A DNA stretch of 18,870 nucleotides from Gemmatimonadales bacterium UBA1120 (lineage in GTDB: Bacteria > Gemmatimonadota > Gemmatimonadetes > Longimicrobiales > Gaopeijiaceae). The notes under the pieces were generated by a model, which searched no databases, had not been told where the DNA came from, and worked only from the letters and a program-made list of their open reading frames with translations. The number at the start of each line of letters is the position of its first letter. Within the stretch, counting starts at the first letter, position 1. The position numbers were made by a program, and so were the translations under genes. The stretch spans positions 28,136 to 47,005 of the forward strand of contig DCAZ01000139.1 of the NCBI GenBank assembly GCA_002313925.1. The letters run 5' to 3'. Below, in pieces: positions 1-7,692 of this stretch.

Positions 1-1
1 T

Positions 2-229
2 GATCGAAAAGAGATTATGGAGGCACGTATGGTGCACCGTGCCTCTAGATATCGTGACCACCAGCGCATCCAGTTTCTTGATCCTGACGCCATGATTCCC
101 CGCACGGATATCAAGGTGCGGGATGCGCGGTCTGGGAACTTCGTCGGCGCTACCATACCGCATGATTTGGAGTGGCAGTGGATCCAGGGCACCAGTCCGG
201 CCGCTAAACCTAGGGGGGCTAGGCATTAG
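2..229 (+). CDS. C-terminal end of an unrecognised protein (partial, enters from left edge)
   Basis: The reading frame is open from base 2 to a TAG stop at 227-229, so the visible 75 residues are probably the tail of a longer gene that begins outside the window. The first internal ATG is at 17, but it has no convincing ribosome site and the codons before it are open, so I read it as an internal Met. The tail is soluble, charged and rich in Arg and His, with the phrase FLDPDAMIPRTDIKVRD followed by GNFVGATIPHDL. It has no membrane segment and no motif I can assign to a family. It converges on the tandem amidohydrolase that ends at 308, with 78 bases between. I do not recognise it; the upstream sequence would decide. 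Confidence 0.6.
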   Translation, partial: DRKEIMEARMVHRASRYRDHQRIQFLDPDAMIPRTDIKVRDARSGNFVGATIPHDLEWQWIQGTSPAAKPRGARH

Positions 230-307
230 AGTTGTTATCCGTTTGGCTCCTAACTCGCGCTTCTGGATGACACCTTAACCCCACGGAGCAACCCGCCGTA
301 CCGTTTT

Positions 308-2791
308 CTAACGGCGCTCTACCTCGAGTCTCCCATCCACAAATACGTGAGAAGGCACGACCCGGTAGTCGAACGGATGTCCCTCTAAGACGACGAAATC
401 AGCATCCTTTCCGACCTCGATGCTGCCGACCCGGCTTCCGATGTCAAGCATCTCAGCTGGATTCATGGTTGCCATCCGTAACGCTTCAATCTCTGGCACG
501 CCATTCCTGAATGCCCAGGCAGAATTGAGGATGGGCTCACCGCCTAGGCGGCCAATCGGTGACGCCCGGCGCGATGCACCGGGACCGAAGAAGGCCACCT
601 TTACGCCTGCCTGACTGAGGATCGCTGGACCTTTACTGCTCCAGCCGTCCCCTCCTCCTCGGATGTCGGAGGCGAAGCTGCCGGAGTTACCGAGAATGAC
701 TCCTGCATCAGCTGCGACAATCTCGTCAGCCAGTTTGTGGGCCTCCACCGCACCAGTGATGACGAGACGTAACCCATAGTCGCGAGCGATGCTTATTGCT
801 TCCCGGATCTCAGCAACACGATCAGCGTGGATCAGTGCGGGTACCTCTTGGCGTAACACAGGTAGTATAGCTTCATGGCGCTGGTCATACTCACGGGCCG
901 GGTCTCCCCTTGAGTACTCCACTGCCTCGTCTAACTCGTCTCGGATCATTGCTGAGGCACTCTCCAGCGTTACTGGGATGCCTGACGCACCTGCCCAATA
1001 GCGGGTTGTCCCAGACGTCAGCGACATAACCATGCTGCTCGGTTCTCGCCTCACCATTTCCTCAAAGTCCAGACCGGGTGTCTTGACGACAACTCCATTC
1101 CCGCCGATCAGATTCAGCGTTCCTGGGGTCACATGAATCGCGGTCACACCGACAGTGGTGTTCACCCGGTATGAAGGAAACCACGGGTCCACAGCGTAGA
1201 GCGCGTTCATCTCAGGCACGATCGGCTCGGTGATCTCATCGTTCTGGACTTGCCACTTGAGATCACCGATCCAGTCATTTGCGAACGCGCGCGCGATAAT
1301 CGTTCCGGGCATGATGACCCGTCCGCCTGCCTCCATCACCGGCATGCCTGCGGGCACTGTTCCCCCAGCTTCCACACGGGTGAACCTGCCTTCTTCCACT
1401 ATGATGGTTGCGTCCTCGATAGCACCGTCACTGATGGTGAACACGTGTGCGCCCGTGATAGCGAATGATTCGTCGTTCGGCCCAATCCCATTCCGAAGAG
1501 GACTGAATGGACCGACATCCCGCAGTCGATCACCCTGTTCCGGTTCCCCCCGTTCGTACTCCAATTGGCCATCGATGAATACTCGCTCGACCCGGTCTGC
1601 GGTTAGATCCAGGAAGTGGCCATCTAGCAGCACGAGATCAGCATCCTTTCCTACTTCGATACTGCCCACCCGGTCCTCGAGCATCATCGCCTTGGCCCCG
1701 TTAATTGTCATGACCTCAAGCGCTTGCTGATCAGTGAGACCGTGTCGTGCCAGAAATGCACCGTATTCGCGGAAGTCTTTGAAGTGTTGGTTGGACATGT
1801 CAGTCTGGATGCTCGCAGCGATACCTGCATCCAGAAGCTCCTTGAGCAGGTTTATCGGCTCCGGATCGTTGTAGTATTGAACTATCATCATGGGGCCGAT
1901 GACGGGGATGATACTGGTCCCGGTCAGGAGATCGATCAGTGGGAACACCTCTTCCGCATGCGCCAGGGCAAGTCGATCGATGAAGCCATATTTTCTCGCA
2001 AGCCGCAGGACCATCATGATCTCGCTCGGATAATGCGAGTGAGCGTGGACCATGACGTCGCCGCGGAGGACAGGCAGGAGTCCCTCGAGCCGCTCGTTGA
2101 TCTCAGGAGGCTCACTAGCCTGGCCTTCGGTGTAAGCCTCTTTTTGGGCCAAATAGAGTTTCGCTCGTCGGAAGTAGTCATCAGCGGTTGCATACCAGCC
2201 CATCACGGTCTGCGGTGTCTCACCTGGCCGCAGATTGATAAGTGGGCGCACCGCCATCTTTAGGTCCACGTAGGGCTTGAGGATCATGCTCAGCCCGGGC
2301 GTACTCTTCATCTTCAGGGCCACAGACTGGCCGCTCGAAATGATTCCACTACCGGAGCGGGCAATCACAGAGGTCACACCCCCAGAGAGAGCGACCTGGA
2401 TCATCGGGTCCTCAAGATGAAGATTCTCAACCGCTTTCCATTCGGGTGTGAATGGTCCAGGGATCCGTGAGCGACTGGACCTGTCCAGTCCCAGGTGGGT
2501 GTGAGCGTCGATCATACCCGGGATAACCATTTCTGCCTGATACTCCTGAGCGTCGGCGGGGGCGTCGACTGACGTCCCTATCTGTTGGATGAGTCCATCG
2601 CGCACGAGGATCTCACCATCCGTGATAACACCATTCGTAACGGTGTGGATCTCACCAGCCCGGATAAGGATGGCTTGGGACTGAGCCGCTACCGGGATGT
2701 GGACCACGTTGGCTACGAGTACCCCAACTAGGAGTAGGGTTAATCGGAACCGCCTAGGCCCGTTATCTCTACACTCTGCGAGTAGCAACAA
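308..2791 (-). CDS. Secreted tandem amidohydrolase (two imidazolonepropionase-like domains, second degenerate)
   Basis: This is an exported 827-residue member of the amidohydrolase superfamily built from two similar halves. Residues 13-37 form a signal peptide (basic start, hydrophobic core, VAAQ). The first half (about 40-415) has the metal-site motif DAHTH (H97, H99), a HAHSH run (H249-H253), H278 in AHAEE and D331, so it is probably a metal-dependent hydrolase of cyclic or linear amides. The second half (about 440-827) repeats the fold. The phrase RVGSIEVGKDAD occurs in both halves (374 and 787), but the second half has GTIIARAF where GxIDxHxH is expected, and no obvious catalytic Asp. The start is TTG at 2791 (a second TTG follows directly), because an in-frame stop lies only 6 bases upstream. 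The start is 28 bases after the stop of the PD40 propeller gene, so the two are probably co-transcribed. The substrate is unknown. Confidence 0.88.
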   Translation of the reverse strand: MLLLAECRDNGPRRFRLTLLLVGVLVANVVHIPVAAQSQAILIRAGEIHTVTNGVITDGEILVRDGLIQQIGTSVDAPADAQEYQAEMVIPGMIDAHTHLGLDRSSRSRIPGPFTPEWKAVENLHLEDPMIQVALSGGVTSVIARSGSGIISSGQSVALKMKSTPGLSMILKPYVDLKMAVRPLINLRPGETPQTVMGWYATADDYFRRAKLYLAQKEAYTEGQASEPPEINERLEGLLPVLRGDVMVHAHSHYPSEIMMVLRLARKYGFIDRLALAHAEEVFPLIDLLTGTSIIPVIGPMMIVQYYNDPEPINLLKELLDAGIAASIQTDMSNQHFKDFREYGAFLARHGLTDQQALEVMTINGAKAMMLEDRVGSIEVGKDADLVLLDGHFLDLTADRVERVFIDGQLEYERGEPEQGDRLRDVGPFSPLRNGIGPNDESFAITGAHVFTISDGAIEDATIIVEEGRFTRVEAGGTVPAGMPVMEAGGRVIMPGTIIARAFANDWIGDLKWQVQNDEITEPIVPEMNALYAVDPWFPSYRVNTTVGVTAIHVTPGTLNLIGGNGVVVKTPGLDFEEMVRREPSSMVMSLTSGTTRYWAGASGIPVTLESASAMIRDELDEAVEYSRGDPAREYDQRHEAILPVLRQEVPALIHADRVAEIREAISIARDYGLRLVITGAVEAHKLADEIVAADAGVILGNSGSFASDIRGGGDGWSSKGPAILSQAGVKVAFFGPGASRRASPIGRLGGEPILNSAWAFRNGVPEIEALRMATMNPAEMLDIGSRVGSIEVGKDADFVVLEGHPFDYRVVPSHVFVDGRLEVERR

Positions 2792-2819
2792 TGCTATTCA
2801 AGCCTTGGGTTGTATCGCC

Positions 2820-3764
2820 TCAGCGCTCCAGTCTTTGGACGACGATGAATCGAGTTCCGTCTGCGTTAACGTCATACTCGGGATTATAGGAGGCCATCAT
2901 ATTGCTTGCGCCCATACCGGCCTGTTCACCAGTGAAAATCCGCTGTGGCTCGTCAGGACTGAAACCGCCATCGGTCGCGAATCTCACGCCCATCAGTGAA
3001 TTGCCTTCCCAGTAAAACAATTTGTCGTCGCTCCATTTTGGCCAGGTACCACCGTTCGTAGATACCTTCCACCTTGATTCAGACCTCGGGAATGTGGTCA
3101 CATAGATTTCCATCTGGCCATCCTGGTCGGACTGGTATGCGACGAAGCGCCCATCCCGAGACGTCCGCGCCAAGGCCTGAATCCCCTCGTCATCTACCAG
3201 CACTGCCGTTTCCCCGCTTGCCACGCTGACGTACCAGAGGTCTCGGGCTTGCGTATCCGGGTTGTTGGTGTGGAAGACCACGGTTGATGCGTCTGGAGAC
3301 CATGACGGGTACCACTTGTGCATCCCCTCACTTTCGATGAGCACCTGGTCTCGACCGCTGCCATCCGATGCCCGGATATAGAGATTTGACACACCACCAT
3401 CGTTCTGGATTGAGTATGCGATACGGGAGCCGTCAGGGGACCAGATCATGTGACGCTCATATCCCTCATTGGTTGTGATCCGATTCGCGCTCATGCCTTC
3501 GAGTATCCAGAGGTGATCCACATCGCCCGGGTCCTGCCGGCCGCGAACTGCGACCTTGCTACCATCCGGAGAGATGGACGGATCAAGGACCGAATTCATT
3601 CGAGGGCCTATGGTCCCTAAAACGTTCCCAGATCCATCAACCCACGCGAGTTGTCGGATTGTTGGTATCTGGTTTCCGCGGCCACGTCCCTGGCCGTTGA
3701 GCAATCTTTGGTCTGCGGCAAGCAAGCCGAGCGCGATCAGAGGAATTGCGACATAAGCCTTCAT
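2820..3764 (-). CDS. Secreted TolB-like PD40 beta-propeller protein
   Basis: A 314-residue exported protein with a short signal peptide (about 1-17) and a Gly/Arg/Asn-rich linker, followed by PD40 (TolB/WD40-like) blades. Blade motifs are visible at about 65 (SPDGSK), 109 (SPDGSRIAYS), 156 (SPDASTVVF) and 203 (RDGRFVAYQS), and a final YDVNADGTRFIVV strand closes the ring. The opening phrase LAWVDGSGNVLGTIG and the closing phrase resemble the C-terminal propellers attached to some bacterial Ser/Thr kinases, but no kinase domain or membrane anchor is present here. The likely role is binding of peptides or sugars in the periplasm, or assisting the amidohydrolase encoded 28 bases downstream. The ATG has a GGAG site at 3773-3776 with 8-base spacing. 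The family call is firm and the function unknown. Confidence 0.85.
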   Translation of the reverse strand: MKAYVAIPLIALGLLAADQRLLNGQGRGRGNQIPTIRQLAWVDGSGNVLGTIGPRMNSVLDPSISPDGSKVAVRGRQDPGDVDHLWILEGMSANRITTNEGYERHMIWSPDGSRIAYSIQNDGGVSNLYIRASDGSGRDQVLIESEGMHKWYPSWSPDASTVVFHTNNPDTQARDLWYVSVASGETAVLVDDEGIQALARTSRDGRFVAYQSDQDGQMEIYVTTFPRSESRWKVSTNGGTWPKWSDDKLFYWEGNSLMGVRFATDGGFSPDEPQRIFTGEQAGMGASNMMASYNPEYDVNADGTRFIVVQRLER

Positions 3765-3874
3765 GGTTTCTACTCCGTGTTATAGTGCTTTAATCGTTGT
3801 GCTCGCGGCTGATATGTTAGTGATTGGGAGAAACATGGTCATCAAGTAAGGGCTCAGGTACCACATTCCAGTCA

Positions 3875-4360
3875 CTACCGACGGATTCTTAGAGGGGTGG
3901 GGTCAGGGGGGTCATCCTGACCCTGACTGTTGCCAAGCAATTTGAAAAAGCTAGGGATCAAGAAGCTGGCGGCGATCGCTACCACCCCTACGACAACGGT
4001 GGTCCGCACCCGGTCCAATTTGGGTACAGTAATCTCAAGGATATCAGTCCGAGCGAAGGTGAGGGTTTGCCTTAGGTTCCCGAGTGTGGGACCCGCGTAC
4101 GCGGGTCCGCTAAGCCTAGTCGTAATCGTGACCGAATCTTCCGTCAGGCTCTGGAATCGTCCGTTGACTTCTCCCAAGGTTTCCGCTGAGATCTCCTGCA
4201 GATGCTCTATCCCATCCTCTGAAAGCAAGAGACGGATCTGCTCACCTGGTGTGATCGTCGGAAGATCCGCAGGATCCGGTAAGTAGCATCCCAGCAGGAC
4301 AGTTGAAATTAGTGTCAGGGCCTGCCACAAAGCGAGTCGTCGCATTCTTGCAATTTCCAT
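3875..4360 (-). CDS. Small lipoprotein with C-terminal membrane helix, hypothetical
   Basis: A 161-residue predicted lipoprotein of unknown function. Residues 6-25 form a signal peptide ending in the lipobox LLGC (C25). The middle part (about 37-115) looks like short beta-strands (EQIRLLLSEDGIEHLQEI, DSVTITTRL). It is followed by LDRVRTT and a hydrophobic helix (about 121-142), then a Pro/Asp tail. The general plan (short beta domain, LDR-RT motif, glycine-rich helix) matches small uncharacterised proteins I associate with Gemmatimonadota, though I cannot confirm that here. I chose the ATG at 4360 because AGAGGG lies just upstream; the frame extends to a GTG at 4393 without a ribosome site. 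It is divergent from susC, and its stop lies 110 bases before the propeller gene on the same strand, so it may lead that unit. Confidence 0.7.
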   Translation of the reverse strand: MEIARMRRLALWQALTLISTVLLGCYLPDPADLPTITPGEQIRLLLSEDGIEHLQEISAETLGEVNGRFQSLTEDSVTITTRLSGPAYAGPTLGNLRQTLTFARTDILEITVPKLDRVRTTVVVGVVAIAASFLIPSFFKLLGNSQGQDDPPDPTPLRIRR

Positions 4361-4579
4361 AGTCCCTCTTTGAGGGTTGCATGAGTCGTTCACCGGAGAA
4401 ACGAAACTATATGAGTGCAGAGTTGCCGTAGCAACGGGTTATCCCAGTCCTACGGGTTATGCCGCTGGCAGGCCTGAAAGAGGGAGGAAAGCACATCAGG
4501 TCGATTAAGAGGTAAGTAAGAGCAATGGTAGAATTCTGGAGTCTTCGCATAAGAAGTATTGAAAACGCAGTCAAAATGA

Positions 4580-4607
4580 TTGACAAGTCATTACCATCTC
4601 CGATAAT
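4580..4607 (+). promoter_or_regulatory. Housekeeping-sigma-type promoter for the SusC/SusD unit
   Basis: TTGACA at 4580-4585 and GATAAT at 4602-4607 are separated by 16 bases. This is a perfect -35 box and a 5/6 match to the -10 consensus. Initiation would fall near 4614, giving a leader of about 55 bases before the ATG at 4670. It is unlike the TTTG/TAnnTTTG promoters of Bacteroidota. Confidence 0.7.
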
Positions 4608-4657
4608 CTGAATTTGAATAAACTGAGTGTCACACGCGCGATACGCCGTGGAATTCT

Positions 4658-4662
4658 GGAGG
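4658..4662 (+). promoter_or_regulatory. Ribosome binding site of the SusC-like gene
   Basis: GGAGG, 7 bases before the ATG at 4670. It fixes the start and shows that the host uses strong Shine-Dalgarno pairing for a SusC gene, which is unusual in Bacteroidota. Confidence 0.8.
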
Positions 4663-4669
4663 ATGAGAT

Positions 4670-7630
4670 ATGCTATCAAGACTTGTTGGAGTAGCCTCAC
4701 TGATTGTGCTAACTCTGTTGGCTACGACGATCACTGCCAGGGGTCTATCGGCCCAGACGGGTACGATCACCGGGCAGGTGACTTCACAATCGACCGCTGG
4801 GCCTCTTCAAAACGTTCAGGTTTCCATTCAGGAGCTGAACGTTGGGAGCCTGACCTCAGGGAATGGGCGATATCTGCTCATCGCAGTCCCTGTCGGTGTA
4901 CATGAAGTCACAGTCACATCGATTGGATATGGTGTGCAGACCCAGCAAGTGACGGTTCAGGCTGAGCAAACTGCAGTGGCCGACTTCGAACTCGAGATCG
5001 TCGCGCTAAACCTCGACGAGATCGTGGTAACGGGTACGGGCGCTCCCACACAGAGACGCCGCTTGGGAGCGACGATCACCTCAGTGAGCAGTGAAGAGCT
5101 TGCGAGTGCTCCGATCACCAATATTGCTGACGCACTCATCGGTCGCCTTCCAGGTGCTCGTGGTCTTATTTCGGGTGGCCAGACCGGAGCAGGAAGCCAA
5201 ATCGTACTCCGGGGTACCGCCAGCATCAGCCAACGACAGGATCCCATCATCTATGTGGACGGGATCCGCATAGACAATCGACCTGAAGACGCCAGGTCGG
5301 TGACGACCGATCGCCTAATGGACATCAATCCACAGGACATTGATCGTATCGAGATCATTAAGGGAGCTGCTGCTGCAACGTTGTATGGCACTGAGGCTTC
5401 TAGTGGAGTGATACAGATTTTCACCAAGCGAGGAATCACTGGTGCGCCGAGATATAGTTTCTCCACGGATCACCAGTTTCTTGAGTTCCCTCGCAGGTTT
5501 GAAGACAACTGTGCTTACGTCGGGAGTTCCAACTCGATCACCTGTAATTATCCCTACGACAATTACGAAGTATTTGCATACCACCAGAACTACAACCTTT
5601 CCGTTCAGGGTGGAACACCCAATGTCGGCTATTACGTCTCGGGGCGTCTGATGGAGGAAGTGAATCCATCCCCGAACAATGAACTATTGAACAAGTCGAT
5701 CCGCGCGTCGTTCGATTTCAACAATACAGACCGCCTGACGAGCTCGGTTGATGTGAGCTTCGTTGATCGCCAACTAATTACTGCTGATCCAGGCTGGGGT
5801 GACGTTTTCGGAAACTTGATGTTAGGGAACCCGCTTCGTGCTGGCCCAGACAATCCCGACGGAGCGTATAGCCCAACGAAGAAATCCTTGGTCACCGAGA
5901 ACAATCAGGATTCCCAGAATTTCCTGGTGAATGGAAGGGCGACCTACCAGTGGACGAATAATATCCAATCAACCGTGCGCGTGGGTTACAACTTTATCGA
6001 CAGCCGCATGAGCAATTTCTATCCCCAGGGAGTAGTCGCGAGCTCGGTCAGGGGCCACAAATCTCTGCTAGATAGAAGATTCTCGACGACGACGATCGAC
6101 TTTACCACGAACTGGGAACAGCCACTTGGCGACCGAATGATTCTGAATACCACCTTCGGGGGGCAAAGTTTCCGGGAGACGCTGAAGCAGGATCGTGCAG
6201 CTGTTCGAGTGTTCGGTTCTCCCACACTCAAGACCCTGAGTGGCGGACAAGAGATTACAGGCGTTTCAGAGAACTATGTCGAGGTTATCAACGCGGGAAT
6301 TTTTGCACAGACCCAGATAGGACTCGATGACCGCATTTTCCTCACAGGAGGGGTCAGGCTAGACGGAAACTCAGCTTTCGGTAGCGATTTTGGTCTACAG
6401 GCCTATCCGAAAGCTGGAATCTCGTGGGTTGTATCTGACTACGATTTCTGGAATGTAGGGTTCATTGATGAATTCAGACTTCGCGGAGCCCTGGGAATGT
6501 CCGGTCTCCAGCCAGGAGCTTTCGACGCCCAACGGACCTGGAATCCGAGCATCGATGTCGGGGGCGGATACCTTACCCCCAATAACCTGGGTAACTCTGA
6601 CTTGAAGCCCGAGCGGTCGACCGAGGTCGAGGCTGCCGTAGAGGCCGGTCTGTTCGGTGGCCGTTTGGGATTGGAAGTCGTGTACTTCAACCAGACAACC
6701 AACGACGCTTTGCTGCCGATCAAGCCTTCAGCGGGATCCGGATTCATTAACAGTCAACTTCAAAACCTGGGCCAGTTGAAGTCCTGGGGCATAGAGATCA
6801 GTACTAATACGCGCCTGATCGAGAGAGAAGGCCTTAGCGTAGACCTTACGGTGAACCCGACGTACCTAAAGCAATGGGTGTCTGATATGGGTGGTGTCGC
6901 AGACTTCCGACTTGGTAGTCGGCGGCGCTGGCAGTCCCTGCATCAGGGCATGTGGCCCGGAATCTGGATCGCCCCGATCGCTGATCCCAACCAGCCCTAT
7001 AAGACCACGGTACCGGTCGACCAGATCACCAGCATCAACCAGATCTCTTCGAACACACTGAAGAATGCTGCCGGTGGAGATTCATTGGTCGTGATCGGGA
7101 TTCCACAGCCGAACAAGATGATCGATTTCGGTGCTGTAGTGAGAGTCGGGCCACTTACCATCCAGAATGTCTTTGAGGGAGCAGCTGGCTTCGTTCAATC
7201 GAACGAGACACTGCACCTCCGGATGGCGCTCAAGTCAAACAAATTGATGGCTGAAGTCCAGAAGGCCGTCGCTGATCCGACTACTGATCCCGCTACAAAA
7301 GCAAGGCTAGTGGACGAGTATGGCCGGAAACACAACGGGATCATAAGCAACACCATCTTTGACGGGGACTACCTCAGGTGGGCGGAGTTATCAGTGGCGT
7401 ACCGCTTACCCGAATCGTTCACGTCTAGCTTCGGTTCCTCGGGTACGACAGTGAGCTTGGGCGTGAAGAACGTTTGGGTCTTCAGTGACTACTTCAACGA
7501 CTTTAAGCTGGGTTGGATTGATCCTGGAACACGTGGACTTGAGGCGAACAACGCTTTCCTACAAAACGTTGACTACCTAAAGACACCGACGCCCAGACGG
7601 TTTGTCCTCTCCATCCGGACCCAATTTTGA
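4670..7630 (+). CDS. SusC/RagA-type TonB-linked outer membrane transporter
   Basis: A 986-residue TonB-dependent receptor of the SusC/RagA class, expected to import oligomeric nutrients through the outer membrane with the SusD-like lidding lipoprotein encoded next. A signal peptide (1-28, ending LSA) is followed by a carboxypeptidase-like regulatory domain (about 31-112; TGTITGQVTSQ, then YLLIAVPVGVHEVTVTSIGY). Next comes a DEIVVTGTG stretch (116-124) like a TonB box, a plug domain (about 130-255, with IVLRGTASIS and IIYVDGIRID), then a beta-barrel running to the C-terminal phenylalanine of RTQF, as expected for an outer membrane protein. Length is near the family norm of about 1000. It is first in its unit behind a good promoter and ribosome site. 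No sigma or anti-sigma genes lie nearby. The ligand cannot be read from sequence; the surrounding amide-cleaving enzymes suggest peptides or N-acyl compounds rather than glycans. Confidence 0.95.
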   Translation: MLSRLVGVASLIVLTLLATTITARGLSAQTGTITGQVTSQSTAGPLQNVQVSIQELNVGSLTSGNGRYLLIAVPVGVHEVTVTSIGYGVQTQQVTVQAEQTAVADFELEIVALNLDEIVVTGTGAPTQRRRLGATITSVSSEELASAPITNIADALIGRLPGARGLISGGQTGAGSQIVLRGTASISQRQDPIIYVDGIRIDNRPEDARSVTTDRLMDINPQDIDRIEIIKGAAAATLYGTEASSGVIQIFTKRGITGAPRYSFSTDHQFLEFPRRFEDNCAYVGSSNSITCNYPYDNYEVFAYHQNYNLSVQGGTPNVGYYVSGRLMEEVNPSPNNELLNKSIRASFDFNNTDRLTSSVDVSFVDRQLITADPGWGDVFGNLMLGNPLRAGPDNPDGAYSPTKKSLVTENNQDSQNFLVNGRATYQWTNNIQSTVRVGYNFIDSRMSNFYPQGVVASSVRGHKSLLDRRFSTTTIDFTTNWEQPLGDRMILNTTFGGQSFRETLKQDRAAVRVFGSPTLKTLSGGQEITGVSENYVEVINAGIFAQTQIGLDDRIFLTGGVRLDGNSAFGSDFGLQAYPKAGISWVVSDYDFWNVGFIDEFRLRGALGMSGLQPGAFDAQRTWNPSIDVGGGYLTPNNLGNSDLKPERSTEVEAAVEAGLFGGRLGLEVVYFNQTTNDALLPIKPSAGSGFINSQLQNLGQLKSWGIEISTNTRLIEREGLSVDLTVNPTYLKQWVSDMGGVADFRLGSRRRWQSLHQGMWPGIWIAPIADPNQPYKTTVPVDQITSINQISSNTLKNAAGGDSLVVIGIPQPNKMIDFGAVVRVGPLTIQNVFEGAAGFVQSNETLHLRMALKSNKLMAEVQKAVADPTTDPATKARLVDEYGRKHNGIISNTIFDGDYLRWAELSVAYRLPESFTSSFGSSGTTVSLGVKNVWVFSDYFNDFKLGWIDPGTRGLEANNAFLQNVDYLKTPTPRRFVLSIRTQF

Positions 7631-7692
7631 GGCGGGTAGCGATGGTTACGGAATCGTTGAGGGTCCACGAACAGATACGGGAGCATTTCAGC

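Larger units (their letters stand above)
4361..4669. promoter_or_regulatory. Divergent intergenic control region between the lipoprotein and susC-like genes
   Basis: This 309-base gap has no credible gene and is AT-richer than its surroundings in its right half. It contains a near-consensus promoter for the plus strand, a 9-base direct repeat ACGGGTTAT at 4434-4442 and 4452-4460 (18 bases apart), a small GTTGC/GCAAC hairpin at 4422-4435, and the 11-mer GAATTCTGGAG at 4531-4541 and 4651-4661, exactly 120 bases apart. The second 11-mer copy overlaps the susC ribosome site. I see no clear minus-strand promoter for the lipoprotein gene, although one must be expected here. Confidence 0.6.

Noticed and set aside
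294..316. Small hairpin CGCCGT/ACGGCG around the end of the tandem amidohydrolase gene
   Set aside because: The stem is only 6 bp and overlaps the stop codon, with no T-run; not convincing as a terminator.
1724..2263. 179-codon plus-strand frame opposite the tandem amidohydrolase
   Set aside because: It is an antisense shadow; the minus-strand protein has clear amidohydrolase motifs through the whole span.
4407..4700. 97-codon minus-strand frame with hydrophobic content in the divergent region
   Set aside because: It crosses the promoter, ribosome site and start codon of the SusC-like gene, lacks its own ribosome site and shows no family features.
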